Shown here: one piece after another, positions 34,306 through 41,107 of the stretch
How the letters are laid out: every line of letters begins with the position of its first letter
Position numbering within the stretch: the stretch's first letter is position 1
Assembly (NCBI RefSeq): GCF_010894435.1
Contig: NZ_JAAIXZ010000008.1
Coordinates: 124,001 to 188,000, forward strand
Direction of reading: 5' to 3'
From: Pyxidicoccus trucidator
GTDB taxonomy: Bacteria > Myxococcota > Myxococcia > Myxococcales > Myxococcaceae
Length of the DNA stretch: 64,000 bases
Translations under genes and position numbers: made by a program
Notes under the pieces: model-generated
Database searches by the model: none
The model's input: only the letters and a program-made list of their open reading frames with translations
Told to the model about the DNA's origin: nothing

Positions 34306-34437
34306 GGTGCGGCGCAATCTGCCCCAGCGGCGCCCCGGTGTGAACTCCTCCGACACCGGGGAATGCGCGGGGGCTCCACTGGCTGACGGAAGGGATTCCG
34401 AGCGGCGGCGCCTGTTGTCCGAGGGTACAATTCCCCT

Positions 34438-35025
34438 GTGAATTGGTTGCTGGAAGACTTCTATGCGCGGCCCGCGCTGGTGGTGGCCCGGGAGCTGCTC
34501 GGTACCCTGCTGGTGGTGGAGGAGGGCGGGGTGCGGCGGGTGGGCCGCATCGTCGAGACGGAGGCCTACATCGGGGAGCACGACCTGGCGTGCCATGCCG
34601 CCAAGGGTGTCACCCCGCGAACGGAGGTCATGTTCGGGCCGCCGGGACGGGCGTACGTCTACCTCATCTACGGCATGCACAACTGCTTCAACGTGGTGAC
34701 GGATGCCACCGGGGTGGGGGCGGCGGTGCTGATCCGCGGGGTGGAACCCGTGGAGGGCGTGCCCGAGGGCGAGCGCACGGACGGGCCCGGGCGGGTGTGC
34801 AAGGCGCTGGGCCTCACCCGGGAGCACAACCGGGTGGCGCTCTTCTCCCCGGGGCTGCACCTGCTGCCGGGCGAGCCCGTCCCGGAGGCGCGGGTGACCC
34901 GGGGGCCTCGAATCGGGGTGGACTACGCGGGGGCCTGGGCCGCGGAGCCCTTCCGGCTATGGGTCCGGGACAGTCGACACGTCAGCAGGCCGCCGTCCAA
35001 GAGCGGGGCGCGGAAGCGACCTTGA
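34438..35025 (+). CDS. 3-methyladenine DNA glycosylase (AAG/MPG family)
   Basis: The GTG start gives 195 residues, close to the bacterial AAG family length. Key parts are DFYARPALVVARELLGTLLV, GRIVETEAYIGEHDLACHA with the catalytic Glu in VETEAY, RAYVYLIYGMHNCFNVVT with the intercalating Tyr region, and GAAVLIRGVEP. The enzyme removes alkylated purines and hypoxanthine in base excision repair. Together with the AlkD-like gene at 20867, the window encodes two unrelated alkyl-base glycosylases. The sigma factor gene follows 35 bp downstream. Confidence 0.93.
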   Translation: MNWLLEDFYARPALVVARELLGTLLVVEEGGVRRVGRIVETEAYIGEHDLACHAAKGVTPRTEVMFGPPGRAYVYLIYGMHNCFNVVTDATGVGAAVLIRGVEPVEGVPEGERTDGPGRVCKALGLTREHNRVALFSPGLHLLPGEPVPEARVTRGPRIGVDYAGAWAAEPFRLWVRDSRHVSRPPSKSGARKRP

Positions 35026-35060
35026 CGGAAGCCCTCCCGGCTGGTTGGGTGCGCCCCGCC

Positions 35061-35675
35061 ATGTCCGACGAGGCCGCCAGGGAAGAGGACCGCCAGCTCC
35101 TCGCGAGGGCACAGGATGGGGACGTCTCCGCTTTCGAGGCCCTGGTGGATGCCCACCGGGACAAGGTGTACGGCCTGGCCCTGCGGATGACCCGCTCCGA
35201 GGCCGACGCCGCCGAAATCACCCAGGACACCTTCCTGTCCGCCTACCAGCACCTGAAGGACTTCCGGGGGGATGCCGCCTTCGGCTCCTGGGTGCATCGC
35301 ATCGCCGCCAACCATGCCCTCATGCGCCTGCGCCACCGGCGGGTGGCCCAGGCGGCCGAGCAGGAGCTCCAGGGCCCGGAGTTCACCGAGCGGGGCTCCC
35401 TGGCCGAGTACCCCGTCTCGGACTGGAGCCGGGACGCCGAGGAGAAGGCCCTGGACGCCGAGCTGGGCACGGCCATCCAGCAGGCAACCGACCTGCTTCC
35501 GCAGGGTTACCGGGAAGTCTTCCTCTTGAAAGACGTGGACGGCCTCAGTTACGAACAGATTGCAGAGACAACGGGGGACTCCATCCCCGCCATCAAGAGC
35601 CGTTTGCACCGTGCCCGGCTCGCGCTCCGTGAAGCCATCGATGATTTCTACAACCGGGACAGTCGCGGGGCGTGA
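35061..35675 (+). CDS. ECF-type RNA polymerase sigma factor
   Basis: This 204-residue sigma-70 family protein has region 2 (FEALVDAHRDKVYGLALRMT ... DAAEITQDTFLSAYQHLKDF, then FGSWVHRIAANHALMRLR) and region 4 (LPQGYREVFLLKDVDGLSYE followed by IAETTGDSIPAIKSRLHRAR), as in RpoE-like ECF factors. An in-frame TTG at 35022 overlapping the glycosylase stop is an alternative start. Its stop is at 35675. The zinc-finger anti-sigma gene follows 65 bp on, a standard pairing. Confidence 0.92.
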   Translation: MSDEAAREEDRQLLARAQDGDVSAFEALVDAHRDKVYGLALRMTRSEADAAEITQDTFLSAYQHLKDFRGDAAFGSWVHRIAANHALMRLRHRRVAQAAEQELQGPEFTERGSLAEYPVSDWSRDAEEKALDAELGTAIQQATDLLPQGYREVFLLKDVDGLSYEQIAETTGDSIPAIKSRLHRARLALREAIDDFYNRDSRGA

Positions 35676-35740
35676 AACGCGACGCGGCGCTCGGCATCTT
35701 CGACAGGGACGAGGGCGCGCCGCAGCCAGCCGAGGTTCGG

Positions 35741-35980
35741 ATGTACAACTGTAAAGATTCGATCAACCTCCTGCTGGAATTCCTCGATGGCGAGATGTCC
35801 GCCGAGGAGGCACAGCATCTGAAGGAGCATCTGCGCGGGTGCAGCCCCTGCGTGGACTTCCTGCGCACGTACCGGGCGACGCCCGGGCTGTGCAAGAAGG
35901 CCCTGGCGTCGAAGATGCCCAAGGAAGTCTCCGAGAAGCTGACCGAGTACCTTCGCTCCAAGATCAAGTCCGCCTCGTGA
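35741..35980 (+). CDS. Zinc-finger anti-sigma factor (zf-HC2)
   Basis: ATG at 35741 follows GAGG by six bases and gives 79 residues. The core MYNCKDSINLLLEFLDGEMS then HLKEHLRGCSPCVDFL contains the H-x3-C-x2-C zinc motif of ZAS-domain anti-sigma factors. An upstream GTG at 35672 overlapping the sigma stop would add 23 residues without the motif. No membrane helix is present, so this would be a soluble anti-sigma that binds the ECF factor encoded just upstream, perhaps redox-responsive via the zinc site. Its stop overlaps the rlmN start. Confidence 0.88.
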   Translation: MYNCKDSINLLLEFLDGEMSAEEAQHLKEHLRGCSPCVDFLRTYRATPGLCKKALASKMPKEVSEKLTEYLRSKIKSAS

Positions 35981-37038
35981 ACCTGAAGCAACTGTCGCTC
36001 CCGGAGCTGGAGGCCGTGCTGGCCCCGCTCACCCCTTCGCCCACCGCCGTCCGCAAGGTCTTCGCGGCCGTCTTCGCGCATGGCGCGCAGACGGTGGAGG
36101 ACGTGGCCAACGCCCGGCAGGTGCCGCGCCGCGTCGGAGACTTCCTGCGGGCGCAGGCGGAGCTGCCGAAGCTGGCGGTGGTGGAGCGGCGCCGGGCGGA
36201 CGACGGCTTCGTGAAGTACCTCTTCGACTCGCCGCTGGGCGGGCGCGTGGAGGCGGTGCGCATCCCCATCTTCGACGAGAAGTACGTCATCTGCGTGTCC
36301 AGCCAGGTGGGATGTGCGCTGGCCTGCGACTTCTGCATGACGGGGAAGCTGGGCTTCAAGCGCAACCTCCAGACCTGGGAGATTTTGGACCAGGTGCTCC
36401 AGGTGCGCGCGGAGGCGGACCGGCCGGTGCGCGGCGTCGTGTTCATGGGGATGGGCGAGCCGCTGCTGAACTACAAGGAGACGCTGCGGGCGGCGGACAT
36501 CCTGCGTCACCCGGCGGGGCTCTCCATCGCGGGTGACGCGATTACCTTCTCCACGGCGGGCCATGTGCCGGCCATCCGCCGCTACACGCGCGAGGGCCAC
36601 CCGTACCGGTTGGCCTTCTCCGTGACGAGCGCGATTCCGGAGAAGCGCGCGCAGGTGCTGCCGATTGAGAAGACGCACCCGCTGCCGGAGCTGATTGAGG
36701 CCATCCGCGAGTACAGCACCGTGCGGCGCGAGCGGGCCATGATTGCGTACGTGGCCATCAGCGGGTTCAACCTGGGGCTGGAGGACGCGGAGGCGCTGAA
36801 GGCGGCCTTCGAGGGCATCCCCATCAAGGTGGACCTCATCGACGTGACGGACCCGACGGGGAAGTACCTGCCGCCCACGCCCGAGGAGCTGAGCGCCTTC
36901 CGGGACCACCTGCAGATTCTCAAGTCGCCGGTGGCGCGGCGGTACTCGGGCGGCAAGGAGATTGGCGCGGCGTGCGGCACGCTGGCGGCCACGCAGTACG
37001 GCGGCACGGTGATGCCGCGGCCTGAGTCCACTCCGTAG
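35977..37038 (+). CDS. rlmN: Dual-specificity RNA methyltransferase RlmN
   Basis: GTG at 35977 overlaps the anti-sigma stop (GTGA). The 353-residue radical-SAM enzyme has the cluster motif C113-x3-C117-x2-C120 (GCALACDFCMTGK), GVVFMGMGEPLLNY, TFSTAGHVPAI and a C-terminal GAACGTLA bearing the methyl-carrying Cys. RlmN methylates C2 of A2503 in 23S rRNA and A37 of some tRNAs. Its coupling to an ECF sigma/anti-sigma pair suggests co-expression under stress, but this is inference from gene order. Confidence 0.95.
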   Translation: MNLKQLSLPELEAVLAPLTPSPTAVRKVFAAVFAHGAQTVEDVANARQVPRRVGDFLRAQAELPKLAVVERRRADDGFVKYLFDSPLGGRVEAVRIPIFDEKYVICVSSQVGCALACDFCMTGKLGFKRNLQTWEILDQVLQVRAEADRPVRGVVFMGMGEPLLNYKETLRAADILRHPAGLSIAGDAITFSTAGHVPAIRRYTREGHPYRLAFSVTSAIPEKRAQVLPIEKTHPLPELIEAIREYSTVRRERAMIAYVAISGFNLGLEDAEALKAAFEGIPIKVDLIDVTDPTGKYLPPTPEELSAFRDHLQILKSPVARRYSGGKEIGAACGTLAATQYGGTVMPRPESTP

Positions 37039-37072
37039 GCTGTGCTCGGTGGGGCGGCGCTGGAGCCCACGC

Positions 37073-37846
37073 TCAGCGGGGTGGCTCCGACGGCTGCTCG
37101 CGAGCGCGCCGCTCGGTGAGCAGCTCCAATTGGAGTTGCTGGAGCTCCAGCATGCGCTCCCACTGCGCGTGCATCAGGTGGTCCAGCTTCTCGTGCAGCG
37201 TGGCCACCTCCAGCTCCGCCTTGAGGTTGACGCGGTAGTCCTGGTCCGCCTGCCGCCTGTCGCGGAGGGCCTGGCGGTTCTGCGACATCATGATGATGGG
37301 GGCCTGGAGCGCGGCGACGCAGGACAGGACGAGGTTGAGGAGGATGAAGGGGTAGGGGTCGAAGGGACGCTCTCCGCTCCAGCCTGAATTGAGGAGGACC
37401 CAGACTCCGAGCGCGGAGAGGCCGCCCAGCACGAAGGCCCAGGAGCCGCCGACCCGGGCCACGGCGTCCGCCGCGCGCTGGCCGAAGGTGAGGTTGCGGG
37501 TGAACTCGCGCTCCAGGTCCTCGGCGACGGTGGAGTGCTGGGCCGCGCGCCGTGCCACGTCCGCTTCGACGGCGGTGAGCTGGCCGCGCTCCTCCTCCAG
37601 GCGCGCGGTGACGAGGGCGAGGCGCTCGGCGTCGCGACAGCTCCGGCAGATGACGGCGCCGGGCTCGGCGGCCTCCGGGTGACGCTGGAGGATGTACTGG
37701 GAGAGCCCGGCGCGCAGGGCGTCCAGGCGCGCGCGCTCGCGGGCCGGACGCTCCTGGCGGCACACGCTGCACTGGAAGGTGGGCGGAGGGTGGGCTCCGT
37801 GGTGGTGCCGCCCGTTGTGCCCGTCTCCGCCGGTACTGGTCGTCAT
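37073..37846 (-). CDS. DUF1003 membrane protein with N-terminal zinc ribbon
   Basis: This 257-residue protein has an N-terminal His-rich stretch (GRHHHGAH) and two CxxC pairs (CSVCRQE near residue 26; CRSCRD near 68), likely a zinc ribbon. A coiled region follows, then the DUF1003 core: FGQRAADAVARVGGSWAFVL, FDPYPFILLNLVLSCVAALQ, APIIMMSQNRQALRDRRQ. It has two membrane helices. DUF1003 is of unknown function and often lacks the ribbon. It reads convergently towards rlmN with a 34-bp gap. Confidence 0.87.
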   Translation of the reverse strand: MTTSTGGDGHNGRHHHGAHPPPTFQCSVCRQERPARERARLDALRAGLSQYILQRHPEAAEPGAVICRSCRDAERLALVTARLEEERGQLTAVEADVARRAAQHSTVAEDLEREFTRNLTFGQRAADAVARVGGSWAFVLGGLSALGVWVLLNSGWSGERPFDPYPFILLNLVLSCVAALQAPIIMMSQNRQALRDRRQADQDYRVNLKAELEVATLHEKLDHLMHAQWERMLELQQLQLELLTERRAREQPSEPPR

Positions 37847-37965
37847 GGCGCCTCCCGCCGGGGTGACTTCTCCCCGCCGTTACTGTGCCACCCCTGCGGG
37901 GTGTGAGGACGGAGAGGCTCATGACGCTTCTGATTCCCGGTCCTGGCGGAGGAGCGCACGCGTCC

Positions 37966-38298
37966 TCATTCAAGGAGTTCGCTGCGCTCCAACACCGAAG
38001 CAATCCTGCCCTCCCTGATGACGATGCTCCAGCTCACCCGGTGCCGAAGGAGCGTGACGGGGTCGGTCCCCTCCACCACGAGCGAGGCAGTGTCGCCAGT
38101 GATGGAGCAGGATTTCACGTCAGCGTGTTCCCAGGGAGGACTCTGCTCGATGAACCACACGGCGTCATCGCCGGACAAGCCGGCGGGCTCCATCTGATAG
38201 GTGAACCCTGGTTCAAACCGACTGCGAAGGTCTGGAACGCTGGTTGGATTCGCCCACCAGCGCAGGAAGTCGGATGCAACCTGTTCTGAATCGTCCAC
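37966..38298 (-). CDS. NTF2/SnoaL-like small protein
   Basis: The product is a 110-residue acidic protein: SEQVASDFLRWWANPTSVPD, FEPGFTYQMEPAGLSGDDAV, VTLLRHRVSWSIVIREGRIA. The helix then alternating strands, with a final HRVSW...IVIREGRIASV pattern, matches NTF2-like cone folds. No catalytic residues can be assigned. It is the last of a run of small minus-strand genes behind the RHS toxin and could be a displaced immunity gene, but that is only positional inference. Confidence 0.6.
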   Translation of the reverse strand: MDDSEQVASDFLRWWANPTSVPDLRSRFEPGFTYQMEPAGLSGDDAVWFIEQSPPWEHADVKSCSITGDTASLVVEGTDPVTLLRHRVSWSIVIREGRIASVLERSELLE

Positions 38299-38482
38299 AA
38301 TGCCCTCGTACCCGTGTGCCCATGGAAGAGGCAGCTAACCTTGGCCTCCTTGATCATCGTGGTGACAGCGCTTTCGATGGCCTGCAACCTGACCTTCCTC
38401 CTCAAGGTCCGCTGAGTGCCGAGGTTGAAGACCGTTGGACTGGCTCTCCGAGAGGTGGACCTTCGGGTCCTGCCCATCATCA

Positions 38483-38794
38483 TCAGGTGGTTCGGAAAGA
38501 AACCTCACGCTGTGCTGGGTAGATCTGCAGATTCCCCACAGGGAGAGCCTCCCCCTCGGCAACCAGTAGCTGCGCACCGAACTGGGAGATCTCGGCCTCC
38601 AAGTCGTCCACCAGGGACAGCATCTGCCCGTTCACCAGCTCCTCGAATCGAGTGAAGAGCGACACGATGCTCGGTGCAGAGCCGGTGAGGTCAATCTCGC
38701 CCGACCAAAGACCGCCCAACATCGACACACGAACCAAGCCAATGAGGTTGCCTTGAGCATCGACCAACCGTCCCTTGAGCTTGGAGCGCGACAT
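38483..38794 (-). CDS. Hypothetical protein, 103 aa
   Basis: ATG at 38794 gives SRSKLKGRLVDAQGNLIGLV, then LGGLWSGEIDLTGSAPSIVS and a C-terminal half rich in acidic and hydrophobic residues (LVDDLEAEISQFGAQLLVAE). It is a soluble mixed alpha/beta protein of unknown family. A longer frame from 38848 lacks support. It belongs to the string of small minus-strand genes at 37.9-40 kb. The 184 bp between it and the next gene hold no convincing ORF. Confidence 0.55.
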   Translation of the reverse strand: MSRSKLKGRLVDAQGNLIGLVRVSMLGGLWSGEIDLTGSAPSIVSLFTRFEELVNGQMLSLVDDLEAEISQFGAQLLVAEGEALPVGNLQIYPAQREVSFRTT

Positions 38795-38988
38795 CGTTGA
38801 ACGCCTCGGAGAGCCGACACAGGCTACTGTCACAGATGCCGGCGGCACGAGTCTTATCGAGCGTCGGCAGCCATCCGGCTCATTCGGCCATCAACAAATA
38901 TGCGAGGTAACAGCACAGCCGGGAACGTCCTTGGATTTCCCCAGCCCGCCTGAGCTTTCATCCTCATGCGCCAAGTCTGAGTTCAGCT

Positions 38989-39360
38989 CTACTCTCGCGG
39001 AAAGGAAACCTTCCAATTCTCATCAACGAACTCCACCCGCGCATCGGCTTCTGAATGGCCCAAGGATTTCCACGCTGCCAATGCGGCAGCACATTCGACC
39101 GCGTCTGGGCGTGTATCGGCAGTCGCTTCAATGATCGAGATTACCTCTATCGACTGAGGCATACCCCCGCGAGCTTCATGCTCGCGCGCAGCTGACTTCA
39201 CCCCCCTCTCGACGGCCGCTCCATACTCACGCTTGAGCGCCTCCTGCGTGATACTCCAACCGACTTGCCACGCGTCACCAGGCTGGGACCGCACTCCAAC
39301 AACAGCAAAGGACGGAACCCCTCCCTGATGGCGCAAGAACTTGTATTCGACTACGCTCAT
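38989..39360 (-). CDS. Hypothetical protein, 123 aa
   Basis: The 123-residue product starts MSVVEYKFLRHQGGVPSFAV and continues WSITQEALKREYGAAVERG and AREHEARGGMPQSIEVISI, ending KVSFPRE. It is soluble with no export signal. The family is not recognised. Codon bias is weaker than in the core genes and the local GC lower, as through 38.3-41.2 kb, which suggests acquired DNA. It is in line with other small minus-strand genes downstream of the RHS locus. Confidence 0.55.
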   Translation of the reverse strand: MSVVEYKFLRHQGGVPSFAVVGVRSQPGDAWQVGWSITQEALKREYGAAVERGVKSAAREHEARGGMPQSIEVISIIEATADTRPDAVECAAALAAWKSLGHSEADARVEFVDENWKVSFPRE

Positions 39361-39442
39361 ATTTCCTCAGAATTTGAATTGGTGAAATACGTCTTTCGAG
39401 AAGAAGAACTCGGGTCTCAGCCGAGCCGAACGGCTGGGCCGC

Positions 39443-39637
39443 TCACTCTCCGACGGATGTAGAACTCACCCCCGTCGCTTGGCCCTCGAGCAGAAAGATG
39501 TTCGGGGCTACCTGCTTGGCACAGAGGCCGGTCAAATCCACCTCGACAACGTGGCGCAGCTTCCGGGTGTTCCAGGGCACGCGGAAGCTATCGCCACGCT
39601 CCTTGTGGGGGCAGTGGTGCTTTGGCAGGCGCTGCAA
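39443..39637 (-). CDS. Possible small protein or frameshifted fragment, 64 aa
   Basis: The minus-strand frame from TTG at 39637 encodes a coherent-looking segment (SFRVPWNTRKLRHVVEVDLT, then PNIFLLEGQATG). There is no ribosome site for this start. A different frame starts at ATG 39650, overlapping the stop of the upstream gene (ATGA), reads TRHVAAPAKAPLPPQGAWR and stops after 20 codons just where the first frame becomes coherent. The pair may be one small gene broken by a single frameshift. Product unknown. Confidence 0.38.
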   Translation of the reverse strand: MQRLPKHHCPHKERGDSFRVPWNTRKLRHVVEVDLTGLCAKQVAPNIFLLEGQATGVSSTSVGE

Positions 39638-39646
39638 CGTGACGAG

Positions 39647-40027
39647 TCATTTGCTTTCGGTTGCCCACTCACGTAGCGGCGTCCAATGCTCACGAGGTTG
39701 GTCCTCAACGGAGCTTATGCGCGCGACCATATGGTCAAACACTTTCAACGCATTGTAGATCGCGTACAAGAACCGTCCTTGCGCTGGGTCAGCTCGAAGG
39801 GTGACGAGCAGGTCCACGGAGCGTCTCCCAGTCAGGTCAATTCTCACGTCAAAAGCGTCTTGACTCATGACCCTCTCGGCTGAATCCAGGATGGCCCGTT
39901 CTGTGGGAATATCGACGTCCGTTTCTACTCGCCACCTCTGGCCCCATGCGCCGCTGGAGAGTTGCTTGGTCGGCGGGAAGTGCACCTTGACAATGCTCTT
40001 TGCCGCATCGCTGTAGTCAGTTTCCAT
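39647..40027 (-). CDS. Hypothetical protein, 126 aa
   Basis: The 126-residue soluble protein begins METDYSDAAKSIVKVHFPPT and carries GAWGQRWRVETDVDIPTERA, FDVRIDLTGRRSVDLLVTLR and FLYAIYNALKVFDHMVARIS. Predicted beta-beta-alpha content. I do not recognise a family. It is followed by an ATGA-coupled short frame (see 39443-39637). Position behind the RHS toxin and its immunity gene, same strand, makes an accessory immunity role possible but unproven. Confidence 0.55.
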   Translation of the reverse strand: METDYSDAAKSIVKVHFPPTKQLSSGAWGQRWRVETDVDIPTERAILDSAERVMSQDAFDVRIDLTGRRSVDLLVTLRADPAQGRFLYAIYNALKVFDHMVARISSVEDQPREHWTPLREWATESK

Positions 40028-40184
40028 TGAGTATCAAAAGGAGTTCTTGGCCGCCTCGCGGCGAAGCCGCGCGACCAGTTCGCGCAGTCGTACCACGGCA
40101 ACATGCGGCGGCAGGGGCGGAGGCTGAGACTGGGGCGGCGGTGGGTTGGAGCGACGTGCCATGGCACGAACAAGGTTGCCACAG

Positions 40185-40690
40185 GCGTGGGGCATCGGCA
40201 CAGAAGGCAGCGGTGCCAAGGTGCACCGGCCCGCACTGGACGCGCTGAAGGCCGCCGCCCAGAGGGGGAGGCCCGGCCATGTGCTGGTCTTCGCACTCGA
40301 CCGACCGGGGCGCTCCCTGCGCGACCTGTTGATGCTCCTCGATGACCTCGCCGCCAGCGGCGCCTCCGTCATCACTCCGGGAGCCGTCCATCGACCTGTC
40401 CACCCCCACCGGCAGCCTGCTGGTCCACCTCCTCGCCTCCCTGGCGGAGTTCGAGCGGGAGTTGCTCCGCGCCCGGCTGCGTACCGGCCTGGCCCGGGTG
40501 AAGGCCACGGGCCGCACGCGCTCGGGCCGGCGTGTGGGCCGGCCCAGGCGACAGGTGGACCTTCAGGCCGTCGCGGGGCTGCGCGCCGCCAGCCGGAGCT
40601 GGCGGGAGGTGGCCATGGCCCTGTACGGTCCCAGGCGCACGCTGACGCGCGCCTGGGCACTGGAGCAAAGCCGTGGACCGGTGACGGCAT
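40185..40690 (+). pseudogene. Serine-recombinase (resolvase) remnant with a frameshift
   Basis: Two overlapping plus-strand frames together match a serine recombinase. The first (about 40188-40375) reads GSGAKVHRPALDALKAAAQR, then VLVFALDRPGRSLRDLLMLL, the LDR-x-x-R active-site helix region. The second, one base out of register (about 40378-40650), reads STPTGSLLVHLLASLAEFER followed by ELLRARLRTGLARVKATGR and VGRPRRQ. The N-terminal segment with the catalytic Ser is absent. It is therefore a dead fragment, oriented against the neighbouring toxin genes, and marks past mobile-element activity in the island. Confidence 0.8.
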
Positions 40691-40778
40691 TCCATAAAGC
40701 CGTGCGCCAACTGAGGGGCGCCAGCAGGGGACCATTGCCCCCGAGCCCTGCCCAGCACAACCACTCGAAGGACAACGA

Positions 40779-41099
40779 TCAACCGTCGCGTGCTCTACGG
40801 AATTCCTCAACCAAACGCCAGAATAGCTCCCACGCCGCCTCCTCGCTGCCCGCAGCCCTAAGAACAGCGGCAGCAATTCCGGCTGACGCACTCCACTCCC
40901 TCGTCTCCCAAAGAAACGCACCAAAGTCCCGCGGAAAATCGACCACCGACTCCTGAATGCCGTGCTGCCGCAGCGCGAGAGAATACCCATGAATGAGCTG
41001 CTCAAGGCTACGCAGACGCAACGCGCCCTGAGACTCATCCCCGTCGACATACATACTGGGCCGCCTTCGGACCTCCTCAAGCAAATCGAAGATCGACAT
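40779..41099 (-). CDS. Probable immunity protein for the RHS toxin
   Basis: ATG at 41099 (a second ATG directly upstream at 41102 is an alternative) lies a few bases after the RHS stop, with GAGGGGA overlapping that stop as ribosome site. The 106-residue product reads SIFDLLEEVRRRPSMYVDGD, LEQLIHGYSLALRQHGI and DFPRDFGAFLWETREWS. The pattern R-R-P-S-M-Y-V...GYSLAL recurs in small proteins encoded behind polymorphic toxins. Immediate coupling to the variable toxin tip argues for immunity function, and the mechanism is unknown. A larger overlapping frame in the opposite sense belongs to the recombinase remnant. Confidence 0.75.
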   Translation of the reverse strand: MSIFDLLEEVRRRPSMYVDGDESQGALRLRSLEQLIHGYSLALRQHGIQESVVDFPRDFGAFLWETREWSASAGIAAAVLRAAGSEEAAWELFWRLVEEFRRARDG

Positions 41100-41107
41100 C
41101 ATTCCCC

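Noticed and set aside
38115..38483. Minus-strand 122-codon ORF between two small genes
   Set aside because: Overlaps the NTF2-like gene out of frame and shows no coherent sequence.
40034..40162. 42-codon minus-strand ORF (ARRSNPPPPQSQ ... LRELVARLRREAAKNSF)
   Set aside because: Faintly like the start of an IS66-type transposase helper, but too short and Pro-rich to call; it ends six bases before the next gene.
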